Source: Buchnera aphidicola (Tetraneura ulmi)
Lineage (GTDB): Bacteria > Pseudomonadota > Gammaproteobacteria > Enterobacterales > Enterobacteriaceae
Assembly: GCF_964058925.1 (NCBI RefSeq)
Contig: NZ_OZ060366.1
Location: forward strand, 100,308-164,307
Length of the DNA: 64,000 nt
Direction of reading: 5' to 3'
Made by a program: the position numbers and the translations under genes. The notes beneath the pieces were generated by a model, which did not search any database, was not told the origin of the DNA, and saw nothing but the letters and a program-made list of their open reading frames with translations. How positions within the stretch are numbered: position 1 is the stretch's first letter; each line of letters opens with the position of its first letter. Positions 38,121 to 50,147 of the stretch are shown here, one piece after another.

Positions 38121-38154
38121 TATTGCTTCTTGATTATTGAAGCAATACTTTTTC
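38121..38154 (+). terminator. bidirectional terminator between rpsT and dnaJ
   Basis: GTATTGCTTC (38121-38130) and GAAGCAATAC (38140-38149) form a perfect ten-base stem with a nine-base loop, followed by five T. On the minus strand the stem follows the dnaJ stop by seven bases and is trailed by TATTGTTTT, so it can also end dnaKJ transcripts. Confidence 0.85.
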
Positions 38155-38156
38155 AA

Positions 38157-39305
38157 TTAACGTTTCCTTGTTGTTAAATCGTCAAAAAATCTTTTAACTC
38201 CATCAAAAAATCTTTTAGAACGAGGGTTATTTTTTTCTCCTTTGAATCCTCCTAAACTTTCTCCTAATTTATATAATAGATGTTTTTGTTCACTGTTTAA
38301 TCGAATAGGAGTTTCTACAAATATTTTACAAAAAAGATCACCTTTTCTTCTATTTTTTATAGAAGTAACTCCTTTTTTTGGTATTCTAAAAATCTTTCCA
38401 GATTGAGTTTCTGCAGGTATTTTAAATTTTACTTTTCCATTTAATGTAGGAACTTCTAAATTTCCTCCTAATGCAGCCATACAAAAGTCAATAGGTACTT
38501 CACAGTATAAGTCGTTTTCTTTTCTTTTAAAAATGGGATGTTTTTTTACAGTAACATGTATGTATAAATCTCCAGATGAAGAATTGTTTTTTCCAGCCTC
38601 TCCTTCTTTTTGTAACTTTATTTGATCATTTGTATTAATTCCTGCTGGAATTTTTATGGATATAGATTTAATTTTTTCTATTCTTCCATGTCCATGGCAA
38701 GTAAAACAAGGATTTTTTATTATTATTTTTTGACCTTGACAAGTCGAACATGTTTGTTGAACAGTAAAGAATCCTTTTCTCATTTGTATTTTTCCAGATC
38801 CATTACAAGTAGGACAGTTTTTTTTTTGAGTTCCTGGAGTAGCACCAGTTCCATGGCAAATATTACATTTTTGTAGTATTGGAATTCGAATTATTTTTTT
38901 AACACCTTGTACAGCTTCTTCAAGGGTTATTTCTATGTTATATCTTAAATCGGATCCTCTTTTAGATTGTTGTTGTCCATTTCCAAAAATATCTCCAAAA
39001 ACGTCTCCAAAAATGTCGCTAAAATCTGAAGTAGTTTCAAAACTACTGCTAAACCCACTACTATTAAATCCTGAATTTTGTTGAAATGCATTATGGCCGT
39101 ATTGGTCGTATGATTCTCTTTTTTTTGGATCTATAAGAATTTCGTATGCTTCTTTAATTTCTTTAAATTTAGTTTCTGCATTTTTATCTCCTTGATTTCT
39201 ATCAGGGTGGTATTTCATAGCTAATCGTTTATATGCTTTTTTTATTTCTCTTTCACTAGATGCTTTTGTTATTCCTAAAGTATAATAATAATCTTGTTTT
39301 GTCAT
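38157..39305 (-). CDS. dnaJ: chaperone protein DnaJ
   Basis: Hsp40 co-chaperone that stimulates the DnaK ATPase. It has 382 residues against 376. Order: J domain (1-70) with HPD in KYHPDRNQ; Gly/Phe-rich linker (about 75-125, [10 protein letters not shown]); zinc domain with four CxxCxGxG repeats ([31 protein letters not shown]); and the C-terminal substrate-binding domains. The third repeat ends GQ rather than GSG or GAG, a common variation. It lies downstream of dnaK on the same strand, separated by 134 bases containing a GC-rich hairpin. Confidence 0.97.
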   Translation of the reverse strand: MTKQDYYYTLGITKASSEREIKKAYKRLAMKYHPDRNQGDKNAETKFKEIKEAYEILIDPKKRESYDQYGHNAFQQNSGFNSSGFSSSFETTSDFSDIFGDVFGDIFGNGQQQSKRGSDLRYNIEITLEEAVQGVKKIIRIPILQKCNICHGTGATPGTQKKNCPTCNGSGKIQMRKGFFTVQQTCSTCQGQKIIIKNPCFTCHGHGRIEKIKSISIKIPAGINTNDQIKLQKEGEAGKNNSSSGDLYIHVTVKKHPIFKRKENDLYCEVPIDFCMAALGGNLEVPTLNGKVKFKIPAETQSGKIFRIPKKGVTSIKNRRKGDLFCKIFVETPIRLNSEQKHLLYKLGESLGGFKGEKNNPRSKRFFDGVKRFFDDLTTRKR

Positions 39306-39345
39306 TTTTTAACATTTTTCCTGTACTAATATAATATATTCTTTT

Positions 39346-39374
39346 CACGGGAGCGGGGTTTTCCCACTCCTGTG
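39346..39374 (-). other. GC-rich hairpin in the dnaK-dnaJ mRNA
   Basis: On the minus strand CACAGGAGTGGG and CCCGCTCCCGTG pair around the loop AAAAC, with one A-C mismatch and one T-G wobble. This is the most GC-rich spacer element I noticed in the window. There is no T run after it, so it is not a classical terminator. Partial termination, mRNA protection, or control of dnaJ level relative to dnaK are possible. Confidence 0.7.
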
Positions 39375-39439
39375 TTATGGAATAGCAGATTTTTTTTATT
39401 TTATTTTTTTTTAATTTTTTTTATAGAAAAAAATTGTTT

Positions 39440-41356
39440 TTATTTTTTTGTATCTTTAACTTCTTCAAATTCAGCATCTACTACATTATCTTCTTTCTTT
39501 GTAGAGTCATTTTTTTTATAATTGAAATTGTCAGAGTTTTCGTCTTCTTTTTTTTCTTTTAGCATCTCGGATGAAATTTTTAATAAATTTTGAATATTTT
39601 TTTCAATTTCTTCTTTGTTTTCTCCTTTTAAAGAGAAATCTAAATCATTAATTGATTTTTGTATTTTATTTTTTGTTTCTTCTGTTATTTTTGATTCTGT
39701 TTCTTTCAATTGTTTTTTAGTACTGTGAGATAGTTGATCACCTTGATTTCTTATTTTGACTAATTCTTCAAATTGACGATCTGATTCTGAATTAGATTCT
39801 GCATCAGAAACCATTTTTTTAATTTCAGATTCGTTTAGTCCTGAAGATGCTTTAATGGTAATTTTTTGTTCTTTTCCAGTATTTTTATCTTTTGCAAATA
39901 CGTGTAATATTCCATCAGCATCTATATCGAATGTAACCTCTATTTGAGGTACTCCTCTTGGAGCAGCTTGGATTCCATCTAAATTGAATTGACCTAGAGA
40001 TTTATTATCAATCGATCGTTTTCTTTCTCCTTGTAAAACATGTATGGTTACAGCTGATTGATTATCTTCTGCAGTAGAGAATATTTGACTGTGTTTTGTA
40101 GGTATGGTAGTATTTTTATTTATAACAGTTGTCATAACACCACCCATAGTTTCAATTCCTAAAGATAACGGAGTTACATCTAGTAATAGTACATCTTTTA
40201 CGCTTCCAGATAATACTCCTCCTTGTACAGCAGCTCCTACAGCTACAGCTTCGTCTGGATTAACATCTTTTCTAGGAGTTTTTCCAAAAAAATCTGAAAC
40301 TATTTTTTGAACCATAGGCATTCTTGTTTGTCCACCTACCAAGATTACATCATTAATGTCTGAAACAGATAATTTTGCATCTTTTAATGCTATTTTTACT
40401 GGTTCAATGGAACGAGTTACTAAATCTTCTACTAAAGATTCTAATTTAGATCTAGTTACTTTAATATTTAAATGTTTTGGACCGGAAGCATCAGCTGTAA
40501 TATATGGTAAATTCAAGTCGGTTTGTTGAGCTGAAGAAAGCTCAATTTTTGATTTTTCTGCTGCTTCTTTTAAACGTTGCATAGCTAGGGGATCACTTCT
40601 TAAATCCATTCCTTGTTCTTTTTTAAATTCTTGTACTAAATAATTTATAATTCTACTATCGAAATCTTCTCCACCTAGATGGGTGTCACCATTTGTTGCT
40701 AGTACCTCAAATGTTTTTTCCTCATCAACATCATCAATTTCAATTATAGAAATATCGAAAGTACCTCCTCCAAGGTCGTAAACTGCAATAGTTCTATTTC
40801 CCTTTCCTTTATCTAGACCATATGCTAAAGCTGCAGCAGTTGGTTCATTAATTATTCTTTTTATTTCCATTCCAGCAATTTTTCCAGCGTCTTTTGTAGC
40901 TTGTCTTTGTGCATCATTAAAATAAGCGGGAACTGTAATAACTGCTTCTGTAACTTTTTCCCCTAGATAGTCTTCTGCTGTTTTTTTCATTTTTTTTAAA
41001 ACTTCAGCAGAAATTTGAGGTGGTGCAACTTTTTTGTTTTTTATATTTATCCAGGCATCTCCGTTTTTTGATTTGACAATTTCATAAGGCATTATTTTAA
41101 TATCACGTTGAACCTCTTCATCTTTAAAACGTCTTCCAATAAGTCTTTTTATTGCAAAAAGTGTATTTTTAGGATTTGTAATTGCTTGTCTTTTTGCAGG
41201 TTGTCCTACAAGTATTTCTCCTTCTTTTGTATATGCTATAACAGAAGGAGTAGTTCTTTCTCCTTCTGAGTTCTCAAGTACTTTTGCTTTTTTCCCATCC
41301 ATTATAGCTATACAAGAATTAGTGGTTCCCAAATCTATCCCAATAATTTTTCCCAT
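39440..41356 (-). CDS. dnaK: chaperone protein DnaK
   Basis: Hsp70 chaperone of 638 residues, the same length as in E. coli. The nucleotide-binding domain opens with [11 protein letters not shown] and includes [12 protein letters not shown] and the LVGGQTRMP region; the DVTPLSLG linker (about 389-396) leads to the substrate-binding domain, and the lid ends in an acidic tail [12 protein letters not shown]. Codon use is less AT-biased than in the neighbours, in line with high expression. AGGAGGAAT is a strong Shine-Dalgarno seven to twelve bases before the ATG. A sigma-32 promoter is visible upstream. Confidence 0.98.
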   Translation of the reverse strand: MGKIIGIDLGTTNSCIAIMDGKKAKVLENSEGERTTPSVIAYTKEGEILVGQPAKRQAITNPKNTLFAIKRLIGRRFKDEEVQRDIKIMPYEIVKSKNGDAWINIKNKKVAPPQISAEVLKKMKKTAEDYLGEKVTEAVITVPAYFNDAQRQATKDAGKIAGMEIKRIINEPTAAALAYGLDKGKGNRTIAVYDLGGGTFDISIIEIDDVDEEKTFEVLATNGDTHLGGEDFDSRIINYLVQEFKKEQGMDLRSDPLAMQRLKEAAEKSKIELSSAQQTDLNLPYITADASGPKHLNIKVTRSKLESLVEDLVTRSIEPVKIALKDAKLSVSDINDVILVGGQTRMPMVQKIVSDFFGKTPRKDVNPDEAVAVGAAVQGGVLSGSVKDVLLLDVTPLSLGIETMGGVMTTVINKNTTIPTKHSQIFSTAEDNQSAVTIHVLQGERKRSIDNKSLGQFNLDGIQAAPRGVPQIEVTFDIDADGILHVFAKDKNTGKEQKITIKASSGLNESEIKKMVSDAESNSESDRQFEELVKIRNQGDQLSHSTKKQLKETESKITEETKNKIQKSINDLDFSLKGENKEEIEKNIQNLLKISSEMLKEKKEDENSDNFNYKKNDSTKKEDNVVDAEFEEVKDTKK

Positions 41357-41401
41357 TTATTCCTCCTAATTTTTGGGTAAAGTCTATTCTAAAATTAATT
41401 A

Positions 41402-41421
41402 CATCTAATAACCATTAGATG
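41402..41421. repeat. inverted repeat over the dnaK -10 region
   Basis: CATCTAAT-aacc-ATTAGATG is a perfect 8-bp inverted repeat. One arm overlaps the sigma-32 -10 box and the other lies across the expected start of transcription. It does not match the CIRCE operator. It could be an operator or fold in the 5' end of the mRNA. Confidence 0.6.
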
Positions 41422-41444
41422 GGGGCTATTTGCATTCCATCAAG
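41417..41444 (-). promoter_or_regulatory. sigma-32 heat-shock promoter of dnaKJ
   Basis: On the minus strand CTTGATG (41444-41438) and CCCCATCT (41424-41417) are separated by 13 bases and lie within C-rich surroundings. This fits the heat-shock consensus CTTGAAA-N(11-16)-CCCCATNT and resembles the E. coli dnaK P1 promoter. It lies about 60 bases before dnaK. It implies an rpoH gene elsewhere in the genome. Confidence 0.85.
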
Positions 41445-41552
41445 GGGATTAAAAAAAACTAATTTTAAAAAAAATAAATTTTTTATTAAAGGCATACTTC
41501 AATTTTTAAAATCGAATAATTAATTATGATATAATAATTTTTTATTTAATGT

Positions 41553-41939
41553 ATGTCTGGAACGAGTATGTCTACCTTTTATACTTCTTTTTTTTCACAT
41601 TTTTCTTTTTTGTACTTTATATTTCTATCTTTTTTAATAGTATTTGCAATGCTTTTATTTGGATGGTTATTAGGAGAAAAATCTAGAGATAAAAAAAACA
41701 TCCCTTTTGAATCTGGGATAGATGGTATTTCTAATATTGATTTTTGTTATTCTGTTAAATTCTATCTAGTAGCTATGATTTTTGTTATTTTTGATGTTGA
41801 AGTTATTTATATATATTCTTGGGTGACAACTATAAATGATACTGGATGGATTGGTTTTGTAGAAATGATGTTTTTTGTTTTTGAATTGTTGGTTGGTTTG
41901 GTGTATGTGGTTAAACTTGGAATTTTAGATTGGTCTTAA
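41553..41939 (+). CDS. nuoA: NADH dehydrogenase I subunit A
   Basis: Small membrane subunit at the junction of the membrane and peripheral arms. It has 128 residues with three membrane segments (about 17-39, 70-92, 97-120) and the conserved loop PFESGID followed by KFYLVAMIFVIFDVE. The C-terminus stops at LDWS and is shorter than in E. coli. The start may instead be the ATG at 41568, which has a GGAA at better distance. A TATAAT at 41530-41535 is a possible operon promoter. This is the first gene of nuoA-N. Confidence 0.95.
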   Translation: MSGTSMSTFYTSFFSHFSFLYFIFLSFLIVFAMLLFGWLLGEKSRDKKNIPFESGIDGISNIDFCYSVKFYLVAMIFVIFDVEVIYIYSWVTTINDTGWIGFVEMMFFVFELLVGLVYVVKLGILDWS

Positions 41940-42013
41940 TTTTAAAAAAATTTTGATATTTAATAAATCATTTATTGATAGTTTTTTATATTATTTTTTT
42001 TGTGGAAAATAAA

Positions 42014-42667
42014 ATGAAATATACATTAACTAATACAAAAAATATAAGTAGTAAAAATGTTTTAGATAAAAATAGTAAGATGAAAGATATGGGTCAAAAA
42101 AATATTATTTTTGGTAAGTTATCAACTTGGTTACGTGTTTTAGTTAACTGGGGAAGGAAAAATTCTTTATGGCCCTACAATTTTGGATTATCTTGTTGTT
42201 ATGTTGAAATGGTAACAGCGTTTACTTCCGTTCATGATGTCAGTCGTTTTGGTTCTGAAGTGTTGAGAGCATCTCCTAGACAATCAGATTTTATGGTAAT
42301 ATCGGGAACTCCATTTATAAAAATGGTTCCAGTAATTAAGAGAATATATGATCAAATGTTAGAACCTAAGTGGGTTATTTCAATGGGTGCTTGTGCTAAT
42401 TCTGGTGGAATGTACGATATTTATTCTGTGGTACAAGGAATAGATAAAATATTACCAGTAGACGTATATGTACCTGGTTGTCCACCTAGACCTGAATCTT
42501 ACATACAAGCTTTGAAATTATTGCAAGAAACTATTTCTAAAGAAAGAAGACCTTTATCCTGGGTATTAGGGGATCAGAATGTTTATAAGAAAAAAACAAA
42601 TGATAAAGTTTTTTCTAAAAATAAAGAAATACCAATAGTAAATTATTGGAGTGATTTTAAAAAATAA
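42014..42667 (+). CDS. nuoB: NADH dehydrogenase I subunit B
   Basis: Carries cluster N2, which passes electrons to quinone. It has 217 residues with the cluster cysteines 61 and 62 (SCCYVEM), 127 (MGACANS) and 156 (PGCPPRP). The longest frame starts at 41975, but the ATG at 42014 gives [10 protein letters not shown], like E. coli MDYTLTRIDP, and GTGGAAA lies before it. Relative to E. coli there is a short insertion ([11 protein letters not shown]) before the conserved core. The stop lies 49 bases before the chosen nuoCD start. Confidence 0.95.
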   Translation: MKYTLTNTKNISSKNVLDKNSKMKDMGQKNIIFGKLSTWLRVLVNWGRKNSLWPYNFGLSCCYVEMVTAFTSVHDVSRFGSEVLRASPRQSDFMVISGTPFIKMVPVIKRIYDQMLEPKWVISMGACANSGGMYDIYSVVQGIDKILPVDVYVPGCPPRPESYIQALKLLQETISKERRPLSWVLGDQNVYKKKTNDKVFSKNKEIPIVNYWSDFKK

Positions 42668-42716
42668 TTTATTTAAATCGAATAAAATAACGAATATTAT
42701 TCAAGAAAAGCATTCT

Positions 42717-44507
42717 ATGAAAAGACAAGATAAAAAAAGAAATATTCAAGAAAAAGTTGATTTTAGAGATGAAGTAATAAAGGAAATTAATTCTTATTTT
42801 AAAGGAAATAAGTTTTTTTTTCAATTTTCTAAAACTGGATTTCCTATTGTTTGGATTCCAAGAGAAATGTTGTTAGAAGTAGTTAATTTTTTAAAAATCA
42901 TTCTTTATAATCCTTACAATATACTTTTTGATTTACATGCAATTGATGAACGTGTTCGTGTTTTTAAAAATGTATTACCTATATCTGATTTTACAGTATT
43001 TTATCATTTTATTTCTATTTCAAGAAATAATGATTTAATGTTAAAAGTTTCTTTATCTGAAAATGATCTAAATATTCCTACTTTAACAAAAATTTATTTG
43101 AATTCTAATTGGTACGAAAGAGAAGTTTGGGATATGTTTGGTATTACTTTTTTAGGGCATCCAAATTTAACTAGAATTATTATGCCAAATACTTGGGAAG
43201 GACATCCTTTAAGAAAGGATTATCCAGCTAGAGCAACAGAGTTAGATCCTTTTTTTTTAACTAAAGAGAAAGAAGATAATGAAATTGAATCTTTAAAATT
43301 TAAACCAGAAATATGGGGTATGAAAAAAAAGCATAAGAATAATAATTTTATGTTTTTAAATTTAGGACCCAATCACCCTTCTGTACATGGTGTATTTAGA
43401 ATTGTTTTACAGTTAGATGGAGAAGAAATTATTGATTGTGTTCCTGATATTGGTTACCACCATCGTGGAGCTGAAAAAATGGCTGAACGTCAAACATGGC
43501 ATACATATATTCCTTACACTGATCGAATAGAATATTTAGGTGGTTGTGTGAATGAAATGCCATATGTTTTAGCTATTGAAAAATTGGCTAATATACAAGT
43601 TCCAGAAAGAGCAAAAGTTATTAGAATAATGTTATCGGAACTATTTCGAATAAACAGTCATTTATTATGTATTTCTACTTTTATTCAAGATGTAGGTTTA
43701 ATGACTCCGGTTTTTTTAGCATTTACGGATAGACAGAAAATTTATGATGTTATTGAATCAATAACTGGAGCAAGAATGCATCCTGCATGGTTTAGAATTG
43801 GTGGAGTAGCTGATGATTTACCAAAAGGATGGAATAATCTTTTAAAAAAATTTTTATCTTGGATTCCTAAACGTATTGATTTTTATTTAAAATCAGCATT
43901 ACAAAATACAATTTTAATTTCTCGTTCGAAAGGAGTTGCTTCTTATTCTAAAGAAGAAGCGTTGTCATGGGGAATTACTGGTTCTGGACTTCGTGCTACT
44001 GGAGTAGATTTTGATATTAGAAAATCTAGACCATATTCTGGATATGAAAATTTTTTGTTTGATATACCGATAGGAAATGGTGTAAGTGATTGTTATTCTA
44101 GAATAATGTTAAAAGTAGAAGAAATTTATCAAAGTTTGAATATTTTAGAACAATGCTTGGAAAATATGCCTGAAGGTTCATACAAAGCAGATCATCCTTT
44201 GACGACTCCACCTGTTAAAGAGTTATCCCTTCATAATATTGAAACTATGATAACTCATTTTTTACAAGTTTCTTGGGGACCTATTTTTGATCCTGAAGAA
44301 AGTTTTCAGATGATTGAAGCTACTAAAGGAATTAATAGTTATTACTTAATTAGTGATGGAAACACCTGTAGTTATCGAACTAGAATACGTACTCCTAGTT
44401 TTGCACACTTACAGCAAATTCCTTCAGTTATTCGAGGTAGTTTAATTTCTGATTTAATTGCTTATTTAGGAAGTATTGATTTTGTAATGTCTGATGTTGA
44501 CCGATAA
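42717..44507 (+). CDS. nuoC: NADH dehydrogenase I fused subunit C/D
   Basis: Fusion of the 30-kDa (C) and 49-kDa (D) subunits, as in E. coli (NuoCD). The C part covers about residues 1-180, with [12 protein letters not shown] and HPLRKDYPA. The D part begins near [12 protein letters not shown] and holds the quinone-site residues in HHRGAEKM and the end [14 protein letters not shown]. The ATG at 42717 gives 596 residues and fits the E. coli start. A GTG at 42651 would extend the protein by 22 residues into nuoB. Upstream AAGAAAAG is a weak ribosome-binding site. Confidence 0.93.
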   Translation: MKRQDKKRNIQEKVDFRDEVIKEINSYFKGNKFFFQFSKTGFPIVWIPREMLLEVVNFLKIILYNPYNILFDLHAIDERVRVFKNVLPISDFTVFYHFISISRNNDLMLKVSLSENDLNIPTLTKIYLNSNWYEREVWDMFGITFLGHPNLTRIIMPNTWEGHPLRKDYPARATELDPFFLTKEKEDNEIESLKFKPEIWGMKKKHKNNNFMFLNLGPNHPSVHGVFRIVLQLDGEEIIDCVPDIGYHHRGAEKMAERQTWHTYIPYTDRIEYLGGCVNEMPYVLAIEKLANIQVPERAKVIRIMLSELFRINSHLLCISTFIQDVGLMTPVFLAFTDRQKIYDVIESITGARMHPAWFRIGGVADDLPKGWNNLLKKFLSWIPKRIDFYLKSALQNTILISRSKGVASYSKEEALSWGITGSGLRATGVDFDIRKSRPYSGYENFLFDIPIGNGVSDCYSRIMLKVEEIYQSLNILEQCLENMPEGSYKADHPLTTPPVKELSLHNIETMITHFLQVSWGPIFDPEESFQMIEATKGINSYYLISDGNTCSYRTRIRTPSFAHLQQIPSVIRGSLISDLIAYLGSIDFVMSDVDR

Positions 44508-44521
44508 GAAGTCTAAAAATT

Positions 44522-45016
44522 ATGAAAAATAAAATAATACCTACAAATTTTGATTTAAGTGAAAATGAAAAAAAAGAAATTAAAGAGAAAAAAAAATGTT
44601 ATCTTAATTCTAGAGCAGCTTCTATAGAAGCATTAAAAATTGTTCAAAAAAAAAGAGGTTGGGTATCTTTAAATTCTATTTATGCAATTGCTAAATTATT
44701 GAGTTTACCGCCTGTAGAAATAGAAGAAATTGCTACTTTTTATAATCATATATATAGACAACCAGTTGGAAGAAATGTTATTCGCTATTGTGATAGTATG
44801 GTTTGTTATATTACTGGATATATTGAAATAAAAAATGAATTAAAAAGAATATTAAAGATTAATATAGGGGAAACGACTATAGATAATAGATTTACTTTAC
44901 TGCCAACTTGTTGTTTAGGTTGTTGTGACAAATCTCCAGCAATGATGATAAATGATAAAACTTATACTAAATTAACTGTAGGATTAATACCAATTTTATT
45001 AGAGAAACATCAATGA
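44522..45016 (+). CDS. nuoE: NADH dehydrogenase I subunit E
   Basis: 24-kDa subunit with the 2Fe-2S cluster N1a. It has 164 residues against 166. Cluster ligands are Cys90 and Cys95 (CDSMVC) and Cys131 and Cys135 (CLGCC). It starts 15 bases after nuoCD. Its stop overlaps the nuoF start by four bases (ATGA), so translation is coupled. Confidence 0.96.
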   Translation: MKNKIIPTNFDLSENEKKEIKEKKKCYLNSRAASIEALKIVQKKRGWVSLNSIYAIAKLLSLPPVEIEEIATFYNHIYRQPVGRNVIRYCDSMVCYITGYIEIKNELKRILKINIGETTIDNRFTLLPTCCLGCCDKSPAMMINDKTYTKLTVGLIPILLEKHQ

Positions 45017-46296
45017 AAGATGTAATAAAAAAAGAAACACATCCTCTTACTTGGTGGATAAAAAATAATAAGAATAATACAATTTGGATTAAAGAATATG
45101 TAAGTACGATTGGATACTTGTCATTTAAAAAAGTTTTAAAATCCTATTCTCCTAAAGAAGTAATTAAACTAATTATTTTGTCTGGATTAAAGGGAAGAGG
45201 TGGGGCTGGTTTTCCTACAGGGATTAAATGGAAATTAGTTTCTAATCAAGAAAAAGTATTTCCTCATTATTTATTGTGTAATGCTGATGAAATGGAACCT
45301 GGTACTTATAAAGACCGCTTTTTAATGGAAAAAATACCTCATCAATTGATTGAAGGGATTTTAATTTCTGCTTACGCTATTGGATCTTCTTGTGGTTATA
45401 TTTTTTTGAGAGGGGAATATGTAGATGCTGAACGAATACTAAAAAGAGCAATAGAAGAAGCAAAGAATTTTGGTTTTTTAGGTAAAAATATACTAGGAAC
45501 TGATTTCAATTTTAATTTATTTTTGCATAGTGGTGCTGGACGATATATTTGTGGTGAAGAAACTGCTTTAATTAATTCTTTAGAAGGTAGAAGAGCAACT
45601 CCAAGATCAAAACCTCCATTTCCTGCTGTTAGTGGACTTTGGGGAAAACCTACTTGTATTAATAATGTTGAAACATTGTCAAATGTTCCGTCAATTTTTC
45701 TTCATGGAATAGATTGGTATAAAAATTTATCTAATAGCGAAGATTCTGGTACAAAGATGATGGGTTTTTCAGGGAAAGTAAAAAACCCTGGAATTTGGGA
45801 AGTTCCATTAGGAATCACTGCTAGAGAAATATTAGAAGAATATGCAGGTGGAATGCAATATGGATACATTTTAAAAACTTGGTTGCCAGGAGGAGCAAGT
45901 ACTAATTTTTTGATTCAAAAACATTTAGATATGAAAATGGACTTTTCTAGCTTTATGAAAATTGGTAGTAGATTAGGTACTGGGATGGCAATGGCAGTAC
46001 ATCAAGAAATTAATATAGTATCTTTATTAAAAAATTTGGAAATATTTTTTTCTAGAGAATCGTGTGGTTGGTGCACTCCCTGTCGAGATGGATTGCCATG
46101 GATCGTAAAAATTTTAAGTTCTTTAGAGAAAAAAAAAGGAAAATTAGAAGATATTCTTTTGATAGAAGAATTATGTTTATATTTAGGACCTGGAAAAACG
46201 TTTTGTGCACATGCTCCAGGAGCAATATTACCTTTAAAAAGTGCGTTATTTTATTTTCGTAATGAATTTGAAGCAGGTGTAAAAATAAATAAGTAG
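45013..46296 (+). CDS. nuoF: NADH dehydrogenase I subunit F
   Basis: 51-kDa subunit that binds NADH, FMN and cluster N3. It has 427 residues against 445; about 18 C-terminal residues of the E. coli protein are missing after [14 protein letters not shown] and FMN loops are [13 protein letters not shown] and [10 protein letters not shown]. The cluster cysteines are in [12 protein letters not shown] and the distal FCAHAPG. A 109-bp spacer separates it from nuoG, whereas the E. coli genes nearly touch. Confidence 0.97.
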   Translation: MKDVIKKETHPLTWWIKNNKNNTIWIKEYVSTIGYLSFKKVLKSYSPKEVIKLIILSGLKGRGGAGFPTGIKWKLVSNQEKVFPHYLLCNADEMEPGTYKDRFLMEKIPHQLIEGILISAYAIGSSCGYIFLRGEYVDAERILKRAIEEAKNFGFLGKNILGTDFNFNLFLHSGAGRYICGEETALINSLEGRRATPRSKPPFPAVSGLWGKPTCINNVETLSNVPSIFLHGIDWYKNLSNSEDSGTKMMGFSGKVKNPGIWEVPLGITAREILEEYAGGMQYGYILKTWLPGGASTNFLIQKHLDMKMDFSSFMKIGSRLGTGMAMAVHQEINIVSLLKNLEIFFSRESCGWCTPCRDGLPWIVKILSSLEKKKGKLEDILLIEELCLYLGPGKTFCAHAPGAILPLKSALFYFRNEFEAGVKINK

Positions 46297-46405
46297 TTTT
46301 TTATTTATTTTTTAAGACTAAAATTAAATTAAATTAATTTTAATTAAAACTAATTTTTATAGTATAAATACAAACCTTCATCTAACATTTTGGAATTTTT
46401 TTTTA

Positions 46406-49171
46406 ATGACTATAATTGTTATAAACAATAATCGGTATAATGCAAAGAAAAAAAATAATTTATTGTCTTCTTGTTTGTCTGTAGGAGTTGATGTTCCATA
46501 TTTTTGTTGGCATCCAGAATTAGGTAGTATAGGTTCCTGTAGACAATGTGCTGTAAAGGTTCATTTTGATAAAAGCGATAAAATTGGACAAATAGTTATG
46601 TCCTGTATGACTCCTATAACAGATAATATGATTGTATTTACTGAAACTAGTGATGTTTTGAATTTTAGAAAATCAATCATTGAATTATTAATGATAAATC
46701 ATCCTCATGATTGTCCTGTTTGTGAAGAAGGTGGCAATTGTCATCTTCAAGATATGACTGTTATGAATAAATATTATTCTCGTAGATATATATATAAAAA
46801 AAAAACACATAAAAATCAGTTTATTGGTCCATTTATTTCACATAATATGAACCGTTGTATTAGTTGTCACCGTTGTGTTAGATATTATAAAGATTATTCT
46901 GGAGGAGAAGATTTTGGTGTATTTGGCTCAAAAGATAATCTTTATTTTGGTAGATTAAAAGACGGTTTTTTAAAAAATGAACATTCTGGGAATTTGATTG
47001 AAGTATGTCCTACTGGGGTGTTTACAGACAAAACTAGTTCTGAAAATTATAGTAGAAAATGGGATATGCAGTACGCACCTAGCATTTGTTCACATTGTAG
47101 TGTTGGTTGTAATATTTTAGCAGGAGAAAGATATGGAAAATTGGTTAAAATAGAAAATAGATATCATGGAGACATTAATCATTATTTTATTTGTGATCGA
47201 GGTAGGTTTGGTTATGGTTATGCTAATAGGATGGATAATCCTAAGATAGTAACTACTAAAAATATAAATTTTAAAAATGATTTAAGTAGATTGCAAATAG
47301 ATGTAAAATCGGCAATTAATAAGTGTAGAAAATTTTTAAAAAACTCTTCTAGAGTTATTGGGATTGGTTCATCAAGAGCTAGTATAGAAAGCAATTATGC
47401 TTTATTTAATTTTGTAGGTGAAGAGAATTTTTTTGTTGACAGTACTGAAATTGAAAATTCTTGTATTCAATTAATTATTAAAATTTTAAAAGAGAGCGGA
47501 ATATATACTCCAACATTGCGTGAAATAGAGAGTTACGACTGTATTTTTATATTAGGTGAAGATGTTACAAATACATCTCCTCGTATTGCTTTGTCAGTTC
47601 GTCAAGCAGTAAATAATTGTTCTTTTGGTTTTAGCAGTGATGATAGAAAGGAAATTATTCCTACTTGGCATAGCATGGCTAAATTGTATGCTAAAAATAA
47701 TATAAAAAACCCTTTGTTTATTACTAGTACAGATGCTACTTCTCTTGATAAAATTTCAAAATGGAGTTTTATATCTTCTATTGAAGAACAAATTAACTTA
47801 ATAAGTTTTATTGAAAGAAAACTTAATTCAAATGTATTTGAATCAGAAATTTTTGATGTTTCTTTACAGTCAAAAATTGAAGTGATTGTTGATGCTTTTT
47901 TAAAATCTAAAAAAGTATTAATTATATCAGGATCTCATGCAGGAGATATTAGATTCATTGAATCTGCATTTAATTTATCTAAATCTTTAATAAAAAGAGG
48001 TATTGAAACAGGAATAACTTTATTAACTTCAAATGTTAATAGTATTGGATTAGGAATGATTGGAACTAAATCAATTGAAACAGGAATTAAAAAAATTTTA
48101 GATGAAAAAAAAACAACTACATTAATAATTTTAGAAAATGATTTGTATCGGTTTATTTCAAAAGAAAAAATTGATTACGTACTTTCAAATTTTGATTCTA
48201 TTGTTATTGATCATCAAAATACAAATACTTTTAAAAATGGAAGTGTAAGTTTTCCATGTTCTAATTTTTTTGAAAGTACAGGGACTGTTATGAACCATGA
48301 AGTTAGAGCACAGAGATTTTTTCAAGTATATGATCCTCAATTTTATTTAAAAAATAATGTAGTATTAGATAGTTGGAAATGGATTCATATTTTAGAATCT
48401 AAAATTAAAAAAAGATCATTTTCATGGATTAGTACAGAAGATGTTATTAGTTCTTTAATAAAATCTTTTCCATCTTTAACGAAGATAAAAGAAGCTTCTT
48501 ATAATTCTAATTTTAGAATTAAAGGTCAAAAAATTGCTCGTTCCCCACATCGTTATAGTGGAAGAACTGCACAATTTTCTGATAAAAATATACATGAAAA
48601 AAGTCAACCAATTGACATTAATTCGATGTTCTCTTTTTCTATGGAAGGAAATAATCAATTGTCTGAAACTTCTTCTCAAATACCTTTTTCTTGGTTTCCT
48701 GGTTGGAATTCACTACAATCTTGGAATAAGTTTCAAGATGAAATAGCAGGAAATTTAAAAAATGGAAATCCTGGAATTAGGATATTAGATAATGTAAAAA
48801 ATTGTAATATTAAGAATATAAATTCTATTTCTAATTTTCAAAAAACTATCTTTAATGAAAATAATTTTTTAGTAGTTCCTTTTTATACTTTATTTAATAG
48901 CGAAGAATTATCTAGTCGTTCCGAATTGATAAGAAAAAATTTTAATAAAGAAAATTTTGCGAGAATTTCAATTTTTGACGCTAGAAAACTTGATTTGTTT
49001 GAAGGTGATATAATTCAATTTTATTGTTTAGATACGAAGTTTGTATTATATGTGGAAATTTCTAAATTTTTAAAATCTGGTCACATAGGATTATCTGTAG
49101 GAAATTCTAATATTCCATTATTTTTATTGGGTAGAAAAATAACGAATCTTCGGAAAAAGGATCAAACATGA
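46406..49171 (+). CDS. nuoG: NADH dehydrogenase I subunit G
   Basis: 75-kDa subunit and longest electron wire of the peripheral arm, 921 residues against about 908. Ligands of the 2Fe-2S cluster ([15 protein letters not shown], later MSC), the His-Cys cluster ([14 protein letters not shown]), the CISCHRC...CPTG ferredoxin-like cluster, and the extra E. coli-type cluster N7 (CSHCSVGC) are all seen before residue 230. The rest is the molybdopterin-like domain, which is poorly conserved. Its stop overlaps the nuoH start by four bases. Confidence 0.96.
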   Translation: MTIIVINNNRYNAKKKNNLLSSCLSVGVDVPYFCWHPELGSIGSCRQCAVKVHFDKSDKIGQIVMSCMTPITDNMIVFTETSDVLNFRKSIIELLMINHPHDCPVCEEGGNCHLQDMTVMNKYYSRRYIYKKKTHKNQFIGPFISHNMNRCISCHRCVRYYKDYSGGEDFGVFGSKDNLYFGRLKDGFLKNEHSGNLIEVCPTGVFTDKTSSENYSRKWDMQYAPSICSHCSVGCNILAGERYGKLVKIENRYHGDINHYFICDRGRFGYGYANRMDNPKIVTTKNINFKNDLSRLQIDVKSAINKCRKFLKNSSRVIGIGSSRASIESNYALFNFVGEENFFVDSTEIENSCIQLIIKILKESGIYTPTLREIESYDCIFILGEDVTNTSPRIALSVRQAVNNCSFGFSSDDRKEIIPTWHSMAKLYAKNNIKNPLFITSTDATSLDKISKWSFISSIEEQINLISFIERKLNSNVFESEIFDVSLQSKIEVIVDAFLKSKKVLIISGSHAGDIRFIESAFNLSKSLIKRGIETGITLLTSNVNSIGLGMIGTKSIETGIKKILDEKKTTTLIILENDLYRFISKEKIDYVLSNFDSIVIDHQNTNTFKNGSVSFPCSNFFESTGTVMNHEVRAQRFFQVYDPQFYLKNNVVLDSWKWIHILESKIKKRSFSWISTEDVISSLIKSFPSLTKIKEASYNSNFRIKGQKIARSPHRYSGRTAQFSDKNIHEKSQPIDINSMFSFSMEGNNQLSETSSQIPFSWFPGWNSLQSWNKFQDEIAGNLKNGNPGIRILDNVKNCNIKNINSISNFQKTIFNENNFLVVPFYTLFNSEELSSRSELIRKNFNKENFARISIFDARKLDLFEGDIIQFYCLDTKFVLYVEISKFLKSGHIGLSVGNSNIPLFLLGRKITNLRKKDQT

Positions 49172-50133
49172 AGATTATTAATAACACAAAAGACATATTT
49201 TCTCCAATGGCTACAGTCATATTTTTTTTTTCAATTATTTTTTTTTCAGCTTTTTTAAGTTTTTTTGAAAGAAGATTATTAGCGTTGTTTCAAAATCGAT
49301 ATGGACCTAATAGAGTTGGAAAATATGGTTTATTACAAGTTATAGCTGATATGATTAAAATATTTTTTAAAGAAGATTGGATTCCTACTTTTTCAAACCT
49401 TTTATTTTTTGTTATGGCCCCAGTAATTTCTTTTGTTTGTTTATTAGTTGTTATGTGTATTATTCCGATAAACGAAAATTGGATGGTGGTTCATTTAAAT
49501 ATTGGAATTTTGTTTTTTTTTATGATGGCTTCTTTATCTGTATATGGGATTTTATTTGCTGGTTGGTCTAGTGGTAATAAGTATGCATTACTTGGTTCTT
49601 TAAGAGCAGTAGCACAAACATTAAGTTATGAAATTTTTTTAGGTTTATCAGTAATGGGTGTTGTAGTTAGAGCAGGTTCATTCGATTTAGTGGACATTAT
49701 TGAAAGTCAAAGAGAAATATGGAATTTTTTTCCTCAATTTATTGGTTTTTTATCCTTTTTTATATCTAGTTTAGCACTATGTCATAGACATCCTTTTGAT
49801 CAACCAGAATCTGAACAAGAGTTATCAAATGGATATCATATAGAATATTCAGGAGTAAAATTTGGTTTATTTTTTATTGCAGAATATATTTCTATAATTA
49901 CAACTTCATCTTTAATAACAACAATTTTTTTTGGAGGATATTTAGGGCCATTTACGTCTTCTTTTTTTTGTTATTTTATAAAAACTTTTTTATTTATATG
50001 TTTATTTATTTTAGTAAGAGCATCTTTGCCAAGACCTAGATATGATCAAATTATGCGTTTTGGATGGCAGTTTTGTTTTCCTTTAACATTATTAAATCTA
50101 TTTTTTACGGTTTTTTTTAGAATTTTTGTATAA
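49168..50133 (+). CDS. nuoH: NADH dehydrogenase I subunit H
   Basis: Membrane subunit forming part of the quinone chamber. It has 321 residues with eight or so membrane segments. Conserved cytoplasmic loops are [18 protein letters not shown], the acidic stretch [21 protein letters not shown] (partly shown: PESEQEL), and [13 protein letters not shown]. Length and motifs equal the E. coli protein. Its TAA shares one base with an ATG belonging to the longer, less likely nuoI frame. Confidence 0.97.
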   Translation: MKIINNTKDIFSPMATVIFFFSIIFFSAFLSFFERRLLALFQNRYGPNRVGKYGLLQVIADMIKIFFKEDWIPTFSNLLFFVMAPVISFVCLLVVMCIIPINENWMVVHLNIGILFFFMMASLSVYGILFAGWSSGNKYALLGSLRAVAQTLSYEIFLGLSVMGVVVRAGSFDLVDIIESQREIWNFFPQFIGFLSFFISSLALCHRHPFDQPESEQELSNGYHIEYSGVKFGLFFIAEYISIITTSSLITTIFFGGYLGPFTSSFFCYFIKTFLFICLFILVRASLPRPRYDQIMRFGWQFCFPLTLLNLFFTVFFRIFV

Positions 50134-50147
50134 TGGTGGATAAATCA

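Noticed and set aside
42651-42716. nuoCD start at GTG 42651 overlapping nuoB
   Set aside because: The 22 extra residues have no counterpart in E. coli NuoCD; the ATG at 42717 gives the same length.
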